From positions 1,798,001-1,862,000 of the forward strand of contig CBDHEF010000002.1 in NCBI GenBank assembly GCA_965261945.1: DNA of 64,000 nucleotides, given 5' to 3'. A model generated the notes under the pieces. The model saw only the letters and a program-made list of their open reading frames with translations, was not told the origin of the DNA and did no database searches. This DNA is from VXOI01 sp965261945. Its GTDB lineage: Bacteria > Chloroflexota > Dehalococcoidia > Lucifugimonadales > UBA3495. The stretch's first letter is position 1; the number at the start of each line of letters is the position of its first letter. Shown here one piece after another: positions 45,104 through 53,535 of this stretch. Both the position numbers and the translations under genes were made by a program.

Positions 45104-46432
45104 CTACCGTTCCTTGCCCCACATTGGATGGCGGAAGGTGGGGCGCGGCAGGATGCGGTCAATGGGGCGGCCCTCCGGCTCCGGCTCCGGATCGGGGTCC
45201 GGCTCCGGGGCCTTGGGGCGGTAGGCGCGGGTTGCGCCGCGTTCCGGGCCGATGTCGCTGAGGCGCTCCGCCAGGGACTGAAGGCTGCTCATGTTATGCG
45301 CCGGCAGAAAGTCATCGACGTAGGGCAGGGCGGCCTGCATCCCCTGCGTCAGCGGCTGGTATCCCGGCGAGCCCAGCAACGGGTTGAGCCACATCAGGCG
45401 GTGGCAGCTCCGTTGCAGGCGCGAGGTCTCGCGGGCCAGCAGTTCCGGGTCGCCCCGGTCCCAGCCGTCGGAGATTATCAGCACAATGGCCTGCCCCCGC
45501 AGCGTCCGCCGCAGCCATTGGTAGTTGAAGCTCTTCACCGCCTCCCCGATGCGGGTGCCGCCGGCCCAGTCCGGCACGGCGCGCGAGACCTCGCTGATGG
45601 ACTGGTCGATGCTGCGGTAACGCAGTTGGCGGGTGATGCGCGTCAGCCGGGTGGCAAACAGGAACGCCTCGATGTTCTGCCCGGCGGCCATGCTGTGGAT
45701 GAAATGAAGCAGCATCCGGGTATAGCGCTCCATCGAGCCGCTGACGTCGCAGATGAGGGACAGAGAGCGGGGACGGCTCTTGGGGCCTCGCGTCGCCAGG
45801 TCAAACATCTCGCCGCCGTATTGCAGGCTGCGGCGCAGCGTCCTGCGCACATCAATGCTTGCGCCTTCTCCCGGAACCTGGCGGCGGGTGCGTCTCAGTC
45901 CCAAATCCCAGTTGAGGCCCTCCATCATCCGGCGGGCTTCTGCGATTTCCTGACCGGTGAACTGGGAGAAATCCTTTTGCCGAAGCACCTCGCGGGCGCT
46001 GTAGGTACGGGTGAGGTCGATGTGCGACACCGAATCGTCGTCGGGGTCGCCTTCCAGGGCCAGCGCATCGTCCATCGGCTCGTCATGCCCGGCGGACACC
46101 TGCGGCTTGCGGAACCGGCGCTGCTCGCCCATGGAGCGCAGGTCCATGCCGCTGCGGGCGGTGTTGGGCTTGCGCCAGAAAACCTGGAATGCCTCATCGA
46201 AAATCGGCAGGTCCTGCCGACGGTGGACGAAAATGCTGCGGGCTGCCTGGTAGAACTCGCCGCGCCGCCCGATGTGGACGTGCTCGGTGGCCCGCACCAT
46301 GTCCAACACGTTGGCCGGCCCGGCCTCCAAGCCCAGCCGACGCAGCACCTCGGCAAAGCGCAGCAGGTTGGGCAGGATGTGGCCGCCGGGATCAGCGCCG
46401 TCGCGGTTCAGGGCGTAGAGATTTGTGAGCAT
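45104..46432 (-). CDS. VWA-domain protein of the CoxE type
   Basis: A 442-residue protein with a C-terminal von Willebrand A domain. MIDAS residues are DVSGSM, the Thr of GGTRIGEAV and the Asp of ISDGWDRG. The N-terminal half is the CoxE-like helical region (LRFAEVLRRLGLEAGPANVL). It ends with a Pro/Glu/Asp repeat (PEPDPDPEPEPEG). The MoxR ATPase gene lies about 540 bp upstream on the same strand; such pairs load metals or remodel target enzymes. No CO-dehydrogenase genes are in the window. Confidence 0.88.
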   Translation of the reverse strand: MLTNLYALNRDGADPGGHILPNLLRFAEVLRRLGLEAGPANVLDMVRATEHVHIGRRGEFYQAARSIFVHRRQDLPIFDEAFQVFWRKPNTARSGMDLRSMGEQRRFRKPQVSAGHDEPMDDALALEGDPDDDSVSHIDLTRTYSAREVLRQKDFSQFTGQEIAEARRMMEGLNWDLGLRRTRRQVPGEGASIDVRRTLRRSLQYGGEMFDLATRGPKSRPRSLSLICDVSGSMERYTRMLLHFIHSMAAGQNIEAFLFATRLTRITRQLRYRSIDQSISEVSRAVPDWAGGTRIGEAVKSFNYQWLRRTLRGQAIVLIISDGWDRGDPELLARETSRLQRSCHRLMWLNPLLGSPGYQPLTQGMQAALPYVDDFLPAHNMSSLQSLAERLSDIGPERGATRAYRPKAPEPDPDPEPEPEGRPIDRILPRPTFRHPMWGKER

Positions 46433-46974
46433 TAGTCCCTTGCATTATTCCAGTTTTCGTACATTGAGACTATATGATTGTAATATCAGCCATGATTAAG
46501 CGCACTGGAATAGGTATTCAATTTACGGGAGATGTTGAAATGGGTTACCCGATATCAGAGCCAACGGCAACCCCTGCTGTTAACCGTCCCAGGGGGGAGT
46601 GTGAAGCATTCTTTCGTTTCGTGGCTTCCTGCATCCGCCCGGATGTTAGTTTTTCCGTTCCGGCAAATCGGCAAGCCTATGCGCGTTGACTGCCGCACAG
46701 GCGATGTCTGGCTAGACCGCGGATAGGGAATCGTCCTTTAGCAGACTATATGCCTTCGCCTTTATTTGCATAGTTGTTCTGGCTTTGCTGTCCTTTGGAT
46801 CAGCAATTGGCTTGCCGGTTTATTCCACTTCGCTTGACGAGACTGTTGATGTGGTTAACTCTTCCATAGAACAGTCATGGCGAGCATTTCACGTTCTTAT
46901 CGGGGCATTAGCCGGAGTTCTAGCCGGCCCGCCGGTTGCCAGAAACAGTAGCTGACCGAGACCGCTCCCAACCC
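46433..46974. other. Interval between the MoxR and VWA genes
   Basis: About 540 bases that separate two normally adjacent genes. The only structure seen is a short membrane-protein-like fragment on the plus strand (46752-46955). The rest is low in GC for this genome, suggesting inserted DNA. Confidence 0.4.
46752..46955 (+). pseudogene. Fragment of a two-TM membrane protein
   Basis: An open stretch without a start codon gives AFAFICIVVLALLSFGSAIG, a polar loop (TSLDETVDVVNSSIEQSWRA) and FHVLIGALAGVLAGPPVARN, then a stop. Two hydrophobic helices joined by a loop fit a small membrane protein whose N-terminus was lost, perhaps by a frameshift from the overlapping frame at 46532-46726. Not recognised. 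Confidence 0.3.
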
Positions 46975-47907
46975 CTAGCGCCGTCCGCCCCTTCGTGTGC
47001 CGCGGTTGCGGGAACGTTCCAGCATCGCCCGCACCGGCTCTCCCCGCACCTGCTCGATGTCGTCCTGGTACTTCAGCATCAGACCCAGCGTGTCGTCGAT
47101 TACCTCCGGATCCAGTTCCCGTTGGTTCAGGGCCAGCAGGGCCGAGGTCCAGTCCAGCGTTTCCGAGATGCCGGGAATCTTGTACAGCTCAGTATCCCGA
47201 AGCTCCTGCACGAACCCCGTGACCTGCTCGGCCAGCCGACGGGGGGCGTCGGGCAGGCGGGAGGAGATGATTTGCATCTCCTTCTGGAAGTCAGGGTAGT
47301 CAATCCAGTAGTACAGGCAGCGGCGCTTGAGGGCGTCATGCACCTCACGGGTGCGGTTGGAGGTGATTATGACCACCGGCGGATGAGCCGCCTTGAATGC
47401 GCCCAACTCCGGGATGGTTATTTGGAAATCGGACAGCATTTCCAGCAGAAAGCCCTCGAATTCCTCGTCGGCGCGGTCCAGCTCGTCTATCAACAGCACC
47501 GGCGCTCTCTCGTGAGCGGCGTCGATGGCCTGGAGCAGGGGCCGCTTGATGAGGAACCGCTCGCTGAACAGCCCGGCGGTGGCCGACTCGCGGTCAACAT
47601 CGCCGCTGGCCTCCAGCAGGCGGATTTCCAGCAGTTGCCGGGCATGGTTCCACTCGTAGACAGCGTGGTTGATGTCCAAGCCCTCGTAGCATTGCAGGCG
47701 GATCAGCGGCGTGTCCAGCCCGGACGAGAGGGCGCGGGCGATTTCCGTCTTGCCCACGCCGGCCTCGCCCTCAAGGAACAGGGGCCGCTGCAACCGCAAC
47801 GCCAGGAAGATAGGCACCGCCAGCGAGCGGTCGGCAACGTAGCCCTGCCCTCGCAACAGTTCCTGCACGCTTTCGATGGAATCAGGGGCGGTAGCAATCG
47901 AAGTCAA
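46975..47907 (-). CDS. MoxR-family AAA+ ATPase (CoxD-like)
   Basis: An AAA+ ATPase with Walker A GEAGVGKTE, Walker B LLIDELDRADEE and sensor region VIITSNRTREVHDALKRRC. The open frame begins at 47991 inside a 42-bp palindrome; the TTG at 47907, with GGAG about 10 bases before and start LTSIATAPDSIESVQELLRG, is the more natural start (310 residues). Works with the VWA protein downstream as a chaperone pair. Confidence 0.88.
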   Translation of the reverse strand: MTSIATAPDSIESVQELLRGQGYVADRSLAVPIFLALRLQRPLFLEGEAGVGKTEIARALSSGLDTPLIRLQCYEGLDINHAVYEWNHARQLLEIRLLEASGDVDRESATAGLFSERFLIKRPLLQAIDAAHERAPVLLIDELDRADEEFEGFLLEMLSDFQITIPELGAFKAAHPPVVIITSNRTREVHDALKRRCLYYWIDYPDFQKEMQIISSRLPDAPRRLAEQVTGFVQELRDTELYKIPGISETLDWTSALLALNQRELDPEVIDDTLGLMLKYQDDIEQVRGEPVRAMLERSRNRGTRRGGRR

Positions 47908-47970
47908 GAAATGGCTCTCCAAATGATGCGACTGGAAGCATTGTAGCCGAGAACGGAAATTAAGCACAGA

Positions 47971-48012
47971 GCGCACAGCAGGGTCATTCAATTGAATGAC
48001 CCTGCTGTGCGC
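47971..48012. repeat. 42-bp perfect palindrome
   Basis: Arms of 21 bases, no loop, centred on CAATTG between 47991 and 47992 (arm GCGCACAGCAGGGTCATTCA plus A). It lies between the stop of the ITP pyrophosphatase gene (48059, minus strand) and the MoxR gene. Flanking CACAGAGCGC and GCGCTCTGTG extend it loosely. Could be a terminator or operator. Confidence 0.75.
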
Positions 48013-48058
48013 AGAAGTTCATTTGTGTCTTTGCCGGGATACTCTGCGCGCTCTGTGT

Positions 48059-48691
48059 TTAGAAAGTACCGGAGGTGACGAAAGCTGAAGTCAGGTAGCG
48101 GCGGACCATGCGGCCCAGGCGTCCCCAATGGTCGTCCATACTCTCCCGCTGCGCGGCGGAAAGCTGGCTGTAAGTCGCTCCAAATTGAGGGAACCGCCAC
48201 ACGCTGAACACCCAGAACTCGGGCAGGGGAGCATCGGGCGGCTCTTCGTCCAGATACCCGATGCCCCCGGAAAGTTCCCAGGATGCCAGCACCCGCCCCC
48301 GGTCGGCGATGGCCAGGGCCTCCACCCATGACGCCCGGCGGTCCTCGCCGTGGAAGGGGCGCATCAGCTCCAGCAGGCGGGCGAGGCGCTCGTCGTTGCC
48401 GGCGGCCGGGCCCGCGAATCGGCGGGTGTAGCGGCTCTCCCAACGCGGCCCCAACGCGGGAATGACCAGCCCGCCGTCGGACGCGATAGCCAGCATGGAA
48501 GCCGCCTCCGACCACTGCGCCGCCTTGTCGCGGGCAATAGCCTCGTGGGTGTCGCCTTTCTCCTCCGAGACGCCCCTGACCACAGCCTCCGCGGGCGTGA
48601 CCGGCGCGAAGGGCAGGCCCCGGAGCAGACGGCGGAACTCTTCCTGCTTGTCGCGGTTGCCGGTGGCCAGCAGGATCGGGGTGGGCGGCAT
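48059..48691 (-). CDS. RdgB/HAM1-like non-canonical NTP pyrophosphatase
   Basis: A 210-residue Ham1-like protein. The start is set at 48691 (MPPTPILLATGNRDKQEEFR); the open frame extends 21 residues further, but that part (ALDSRFRGNDG) is the translation of a REP-like repeat. TGNRDKQEEF and SDGGLVIPALG are the substrate-binding and catalytic blocks. It would hydrolyse XTP, ITP and dITP to monophosphates, though the sequence is divergent. Confidence 0.8.
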   Translation of the reverse strand: MPPTPILLATGNRDKQEEFRRLLRGLPFAPVTPAEAVVRGVSEEKGDTHEAIARDKAAQWSEAASMLAIASDGGLVIPALGPRWESRYTRRFAGPAAGNDERLARLLELMRPFHGEDRRASWVEALAIADRGRVLASWELSGGIGYLDEEPPDAPLPEFWVFSVWRFPQFGATYSQLSAAQRESMDDHWGRLGRMVRRYLTSAFVTSGTF

Positions 48692-48709
48692 AAGAGACGA
48701 TCCTATGCC

Positions 48710-48804
48710 GTCATTCCCGCGAAAACGGGAATCCAGAGCGCACTGGTCAGGCACTTTTCTCGCATCACGAAATTGCTGGATTCCCGCTTTCGCGGGAATG
48801 ACGA
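48710..48804. repeat. Pair of facing REP-like repeats
   Basis: GTCATTCCCGCGAAAACGGG plus AATCCAG at about 48711-48737 and its inverted copy GATTCCCGCTTTCGCGGGAA plus TGACG at about 48779-48803. The same unit recurs near 61138, 62537 and 62605. Confidence 0.7.
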
Positions 48805-48812
48805 AGGGGTGC

Positions 48813-49487
48813 TCACGCGATGCGGGCGACGGCCCGGGTGGCCGCGCCGTCGCCGCCCTTGAGCTTCAGCGGCAGCGCCCACAGCTCGAACTCCTCGCCC
48901 ACCAGCTCGTGCAGGTTGATGAGGTTTTCGATGATGGGTATGCCCTGCCCCAGCAACAGGCGGTGTACCGGGAAATCGTGGATGGTGGACTGCGGCGTCT
49001 CCGGGTGCTTGTCTATGGGGAAGTCAACGGCCACGGCGTTGACGCCGTTGTCAGCCAGGTAAGCCGCAGTGTCAGCGCCGAGATAGGGGCCATGCCCGTA
49101 GAAGCGAGGGCCGCCGGACTCGTTCTCGGCCCATCCGGTGAAAAGCACGGCTATCTTGCCCGGCAGCGCCTCGGGAGTTCCTCCGGCTTCCTGAATCTGA
49201 TCGGTCGTGAGAGGTTCCAGCCCGCGAGCCGCGGATCGCAGGTCCAGCAGCAGGGCCGGCCCCATATACTTCTCCAACGGCATCTCGTCCACCGTGGCCG
49301 CGCCGGGGACAAAATGATAGGGCGCGTCCACATGAGTGCCGATGTGTGTCGCCAGGCAGAGCCGCTGGTTGGAGCGGGCGTGGGTCTCATGGGTCTGCAA
49401 AGGCGTGGTTTCCACACCCATCAGGCCCGGAACCGGGCTTACGCGCTCGCTGCCGAGGGTCAGGGTAAGGTCAATCAGTCGCGCCAT
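48813..49487 (-). CDS. Cyclase-family metal hydrolase (kynurenine formamidase-like)
   Basis: A 224-residue protein with the metal motif HIGTHVDAPYHF at about residues 48-59, and MARLIDLTLTLG as N-terminus. The family includes kynurenine formamidase, isatin hydrolase and polyketide-type cyclases. Metal is usually Zn or Mn. It follows an MFS carrier gene on the same strand by 54 bp; the pair may import and hydrolyse an amide or lactone. Substrate unknown. Confidence 0.85.
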   Translation of the reverse strand: MARLIDLTLTLGSERVSPVPGLMGVETTPLQTHETHARSNQRLCLATHIGTHVDAPYHFVPGAATVDEMPLEKYMGPALLLDLRSAARGLEPLTTDQIQEAGGTPEALPGKIAVLFTGWAENESGGPRFYGHGPYLGADTAAYLADNGVNAVAVDFPIDKHPETPQSTIHDFPVHRLLLGQGIPIIENLINLHELVGEEFELWALPLKLKGGDGAATRAVARIA

Positions 49488-49541
49488 TGGGGTTACACCC
49501 CCACTCTAGCCCTCCCCCTGAGGGGAGGGGATTTTCGGGGC

Positions 49542-50942
49542 TTAATCGCCGGGAGTCGCCTCGGGCATCGCGCCCAAAGGCGCGGGCGCTGGTTCGGGCC
49601 TGGACTCGGGCCTGGATCTGGCTATGGCGTCGGTGCGGGCCTCCGGGGGCAGATCGTCCTCCCAGTTAGGAATAAGCACTCGTTTGGTGGACTCCAGCGT
49701 CAATATGACCACTACGCCCACGATGCTGAAGCCCATGGACAGAGCCAGCACTGGTTGGTAAAGACCAGTGAGGTAGATTACAAGGCCGCCAAGTCCGGTG
49801 GCTATCGCATGGCCCATCATTGCGCCCATAATCTCGAAGCCGTACAGAGTAGCCAATGGGCCGGGGCCGAAATACTGCCGGTTCACAACCAGGTAGGCCG
49901 ACATTTCCCCACCGAACCCCAACCCGAACAGTGCCCCGAACAAGTAGAAGGTCCAAGGGTCGTGCGCAAAGAACAACACAATTACGGTGATGCCCTGCAC
50001 GAAGAGAGACACCATCATCACCGGTTTGCCGCCCATTCGCTCGGCCAAGATCGGCACAACAAAACGCCCGACTATGCTGAAAACGGATATAAAGGTCAGG
50101 ATGAAAGCCGCCTCGGTAAGTCCAAGCCCCAAGTCTATGGCCAGCGGCACCGAATAGATAAGTACGATGCCGTGGCCGGCGCAACCCAGGCCATGGATGG
50201 TCGGCAAGTTCCAGAAAGCGCGGGTGCGCCTCATGTGCTGCCCGAAAACCTTGAGGCGCGTCTTGAGCACTTCCTTGGGCAATAAAACTTCCGGCGGGTC
50301 GTCGCCACTCGTTCCGTATGCCCTGATTCCGGTGTCAGCCGGCCTGGAGCGGAAGAACAGACTGCATAGGATAATAAGTCCACCGCCGGCAAAGGCAATG
50401 AACCAGAAGGTGTTTTGCCAACCCACCCACCCCAGTAACGACGCCACTAACGGGGCCAACAGCGCCGCCCCGATGCCGCCTGCGGCCTGCAACACGCCGG
50501 TGGCCAGCCCCAGCCTCTGGCGAAACCAGCCGCCGATGGACGCTTGCAGCGGCACGAATGTGAACGCCTGAGTGATGGCCAGAAGCACGCCAAAAGCGAT
50601 GAAGAAATGCCACACCTGGCTTACCATCCCGACCAGGAACATACTGACCAGGTAAAGTACGCCGCACGCGAACATGATTGGCCGGGCCCCAAAGCGGTCC
50701 CCCATCATCCCGGCAACCGGAGACATCAACGCCCCTACCAGGTAATAAAGCGCGATTGCCCCGCCGATGGTGGCCATGTTCCAGCCGAAGGCGCCCTCTT
50801 CGTCTTTGAGCAGAGGCACCATGATTCCGGCGGACATACTGATGGCCTGCCCGATAACCTGAACCACTATCAGAATGGCCAGGATGATCCATGCGCGATG
50901 GAAGCGTATGGATGCGGGAAGCGCTGCGGTTAGTTGTGCCAT
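49542..50942 (-). CDS. MFS transporter (monocarboxylate/oxalate-formate-like)
   Basis: A 466-residue membrane protein with 12 hydrophobic segments; MSPVAGMMGDRFGARPIMFA is the motif-A loop and the two halves are joined by a charged loop (VLKTRLKVFGQHMRRTRAFW). Similar in plan to MCT/OFA carriers of organic anions. The Pro/Glu-rich C-terminus (RPESRPEPAPAPLG) is unstructured. It lies between the cyclase gene and the sulfite-oxidase genes on the same strand. Confidence 0.85.
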   Translation of the reverse strand: MAQLTAALPASIRFHRAWIILAILIVVQVIGQAISMSAGIMVPLLKDEEGAFGWNMATIGGAIALYYLVGALMSPVAGMMGDRFGARPIMFACGVLYLVSMFLVGMVSQVWHFFIAFGVLLAITQAFTFVPLQASIGGWFRQRLGLATGVLQAAGGIGAALLAPLVASLLGWVGWQNTFWFIAFAGGGLIILCSLFFRSRPADTGIRAYGTSGDDPPEVLLPKEVLKTRLKVFGQHMRRTRAFWNLPTIHGLGCAGHGIVLIYSVPLAIDLGLGLTEAAFILTFISVFSIVGRFVVPILAERMGGKPVMMVSLFVQGITVIVLFFAHDPWTFYLFGALFGLGFGGEMSAYLVVNRQYFGPGPLATLYGFEIMGAMMGHAIATGLGGLVIYLTGLYQPVLALSMGFSIVGVVVILTLESTKRVLIPNWEDDLPPEARTDAIARSRPESRPEPAPAPLGAMPEATPGD

Positions 50943-50984
50943 ATCACCCTATTACCGGGACAGACGTGGAGAAAAAGCGCGGGT

Positions 50985-51257
50985 TCAATGCAGGGGACAG
51001 GCTCTGAGGAAACCCTGGCCCCACCAAGTATCGGCGGCGTCACCCCCGGACTCGCCGATAGGGGCAACGCCGAAGGCGGCGCGCGCCTGATCGCCGCCTT
51101 CGGAATTCGTGGTTTCGGAGTCTTCCAGGGACGTCCCGGGAAGACCAAAGGTCAACTCCCGGCCCTCGGCGTCAGACGCCACGGCCCAGGCTCCAAAGAA
51201 TATGGCCAGCGTCACCGTCACGGCAATAACCGCCACGAAGACGAATGGCGCGGGCAT
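50985..51257 (-). CDS. Small single-TM protein of the sulfur cluster
   Basis: A 90-residue protein with an N-terminal membrane helix (FVFVAVIAVTVTLAIFFGAW) followed by an acidic, low-complexity tail. Located 14 bp after the first sulfite-oxidase-family gene. Perhaps a membrane anchor or electron-transfer companion, but it has no cofactor motif. The tail beyond about residue 60 is uncertain. Confidence 0.5.
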   Translation of the reverse strand: MPAPFVFVAVIAVTVTLAIFFGAWAVASDAEGRELTFGLPGTSLEDSETTNSEGGDQARAAFGVAPIGESGGDAADTWWGQGFLRACPLH

Positions 51258-51271
51258 ATTGCGTATGAGAG

Positions 51272-52381
51272 TCAGCTCCCCACCTCCACATCGACGGGGA
51301 AGACCATGTTGTTACCGTAGCCACGGCCGTCCCACTTGTTGGGGAATTCCATGGGTTGGGTCTCGCCCAAGTTGTTGGTGGCGCGACACATGATGGTGTA
51401 TTTGCCCTCGGCAGGCGGCTGCCAGCGGTGCTCCCAGCGGTTCCACGAGTAGCCGATGCGCGGGTGGAGCGTGTCCACCGGAACCCAGCTCTCGCCTCCG
51501 TCCTCGCTGAACTCGACCTTGGTGATCTCCTGCTCGCCGGACCAGGCGGCCCCGGCCAGTCGGTAGCCGCTCACCGGGATGATTTCACCCGGAACCGGGT
51601 TGGTGATGATCGATTTGACCTTCAACTTGGTGTAGTAGTTGTAGGGTATGGGTGAGCCGGGCTCGTTCTGGGTCATGTAGCGCTCGGTCATGTAGAAGCC
51701 CTTGAACTCGTGGTCTATCACGTGGATGCCGACCAGCCACTTGACCGAATTCATGCCGTACCAGCCCGACACCAAGAGACGGAGCGGCCTGCCGTGCATG
51801 AGAGGGAGAGGCTCGCCGTTCATCTCGTAGGCCAGCAGGGTGTCGGGGTGCAGGGCCTTGGCCATAGGCAGGCTGCGCTCGTAGGTCACTTCGGCCGGGT
51901 CGCCGACGACTTCGTCCGACCCATGGTCGGCGCCCTCGAACATCACCTCGACGGCGTTGTCCTTCACGCCCGCCAGTTCCAGCACGTCGCGAAGGGCAAC
52001 ACCGGCCCACTCTGCGTTGCCCATGATGCCGTGGCCCTTGATGCCCTCCATCACCGAGCTGATGCGGAGCGATTTCGTCCAGTACTCCGGCACCGGGCTG
52101 TTGCCGCAGCACTCGAAGGTCACCTGAAAGCGCTTTTGCGGCAGCTTTTTCAGGTCATCCAGCGACAGGGACAGTTCCTTCTCCACCTGACCGTCAACCT
52201 TGAGTCGATAGGCGTTGACGTCGATCTCAGGGCAGTCCTTCCAGTGGTTGCGGACATAGAACAAATCATTGGGAACGATGTTTTCCTGCAACGCCGAAGG
52301 CGGAGCGGCAAAAGTGCGCAGGCCGGCGTTGGTCGGAATAATCTGGGGTTCCACCCGGGTGCCTATCTGCGATGGGGCCAT
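51272..52381 (-). CDS. Sulfite-oxidase-family molybdopterin oxidoreductase
   Basis: A 369-residue Moco protein with the molybdenum-ligand Cys91 in FECCGNSPVPEY, a cofactor-binding domain (LMHGRPLRLLVSGWYGMNSV) and the C-terminal Ig-like dimerisation domain (VEFSEDGGESWVPVD). The ATG at 52381 has AGGAGG 6 bases upstream. No Tat or Sec signal and no heme domain. Family members oxidise sulfite or reduce methionine sulfoxide; the neighbouring rhodanese supports sulfur oxidation. Confidence 0.9.
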   Translation of the reverse strand: MAPSQIGTRVEPQIIPTNAGLRTFAAPPSALQENIVPNDLFYVRNHWKDCPEIDVNAYRLKVDGQVEKELSLSLDDLKKLPQKRFQVTFECCGNSPVPEYWTKSLRISSVMEGIKGHGIMGNAEWAGVALRDVLELAGVKDNAVEVMFEGADHGSDEVVGDPAEVTYERSLPMAKALHPDTLLAYEMNGEPLPLMHGRPLRLLVSGWYGMNSVKWLVGIHVIDHEFKGFYMTERYMTQNEPGSPIPYNYYTKLKVKSIITNPVPGEIIPVSGYRLAGAAWSGEQEITKVEFSEDGGESWVPVDTLHPRIGYSWNRWEHRWQPPAEGKYTIMCRATNNLGETQPMEFPNKWDGRGYGNNMVFPVDVEVGS

Positions 52382-52433
52382 GCTGTCCTCCTGAATGTCT
52401 GCGTCTTGCGCCTCTGTTATTGGTGCGCGTCTT

Positions 52434-52988
52434 CTATTGGTGCGCGTCTTCAGTTTCTGATGCGGCGCCGGGGGGTGGCTCATTGAATTCTTCTCCGGCG
52501 GCGGCTTCCCGGCGCTTGTTCCAGTCTTCCCATTTCTGTTGCAATTCGGCAACCGCTTCGGCGCGACCCCTCGCCACACCGGCATCCTCCGCGGCCTTAA
52601 TCTGCCGCAGGCGACGCTTTTCCAGTGTTTCTTGCAACCAGGTGCTCAGTACCATAATTCCATTCACTGTGTCGACTATTACGAGTGCGAGGGTTGCCGA
52701 AGAGACGGCGGCGGGAGCCATATATTGCCAGACGTAGAACAGGATGTCCGGGACGCCGTTTTGGCTCTCATCCGCAATGGCCGTTTTGACCAGCCAAATC
52801 GCGGCAATGATGACTTGGATCGAGAATAATGCGAAGTACCAGCGTTTGAGCCTAGCCGGTATGGTCCAGATTGACTCTCGGTCATCATCAACTTTGTTTC
52901 CCAGCTGATTTCCTTGCTCTTCCTCCCGCTGCTCCTTCCCTTCTTGTCCTTGCGGTCCCGGCGGCTGAGTGCCGACATCCTGAGCCAA
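52434..52988 (-). CDS. Two-TM coiled-coil membrane protein
   Basis: A membrane protein with two hydrophobic segments (WYFALFSIQVIIAAIWLVKT; WQYMAPAAVSSATLALVIVD) and a charged C-terminal helix (LEKRRLRQIKAAEDAGVARG). The open frame starts within the cupin gene; TTG at 52988, just after the cupin stop, gives 184 residues and avoids the overlap. Function unknown; co-transcribed with the cupin and the Moco protein. Confidence 0.6.
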   Translation of the reverse strand: MAQDVGTQPPGPQGQEGKEQREEEQGNQLGNKVDDDRESIWTIPARLKRWYFALFSIQVIIAAIWLVKTAIADESQNGVPDILFYVWQYMAPAAVSSATLALVIVDTVNGIMVLSTWLQETLEKRRLRQIKAAEDAGVARGRAEAVAELQQKWEDWNKRREAAAGEEFNEPPPGAASETEDAHQ

Positions 52989-52993
52989 GCCGG

Positions 52994-53344
52994 TTATTCC
53001 AGGTAGCTGGTTTGCGGCTCGCTGGTCGGATAGGTTATCAGCAGCACCGCTGGCGTCCACAGGTGGTTGATCAGCTTGTGGGGTGTGCCGGGCGGCGCCA
53101 GCAGCGTGGTGCCGGCCCGGACGGTGCGCACGTCATCGCCGATGATGGCCTGCACCGCGCCGGAGGTCACCTGTATGGATACGTCGGTGTTGTGGACGTG
53201 CATCCGTCCTTCCCACCCGGGGTCAAGCTGCACTTCCTTGATGGTCAGGGACTCGGCGCCCTGGCTGCCGGACACAAGATAACGCTCGCTCACCCGGTCA
53301 ACGGGGGCGGGCATACGAATGGCGGAATGGTCAATAAATGGCAT
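52994..53344 (-). CDS. Cupin-domain protein
   Basis: A 116-residue cupin from ATG 53344 (GGGAG upstream). Motif 1 is PGWEGRMHVHNTDVSIQVTSG with His ligands in HVHNTD, motif 2 is APPGTPHKLIN. Metal binding is plausible. Small cupins next to sulfur-oxidation genes include dioxygenase-like or sensor proteins; no specific assignment. Confidence 0.85.
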   Translation of the reverse strand: MPFIDHSAIRMPAPVDRVSERYLVSGSQGAESLTIKEVQLDPGWEGRMHVHNTDVSIQVTSGAVQAIIGDDVRTVRAGTTLLAPPGTPHKLINHLWTPAVLLITYPTSEPQTSYLE

Positions 53345-53535
53345 CTTAGCTCCCAAGCTCTACCGCATTTTACCACTGCGGCCTTACGAACGCATTTTTA
53401 CGAAGGCGTCTTAATTCTCCCTTTCCCTTTGGGAGAGGGTTGGGGTGGGGGAGTAATCATTCGCATCAACGATGGCTGCCAAACGGAATAAGCCCCCACC
53501 CTGCCCCTGCTCCAGAGGGAGAGGGGATTTTTGCG

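Noticed and set aside
45180..45225. Repeat GGCTCCGGATCGGGG-type array as a regulatory repeat
   Set aside because: It simply encodes the Pro/Glu/Asp tail of the VWA protein on the minus strand.
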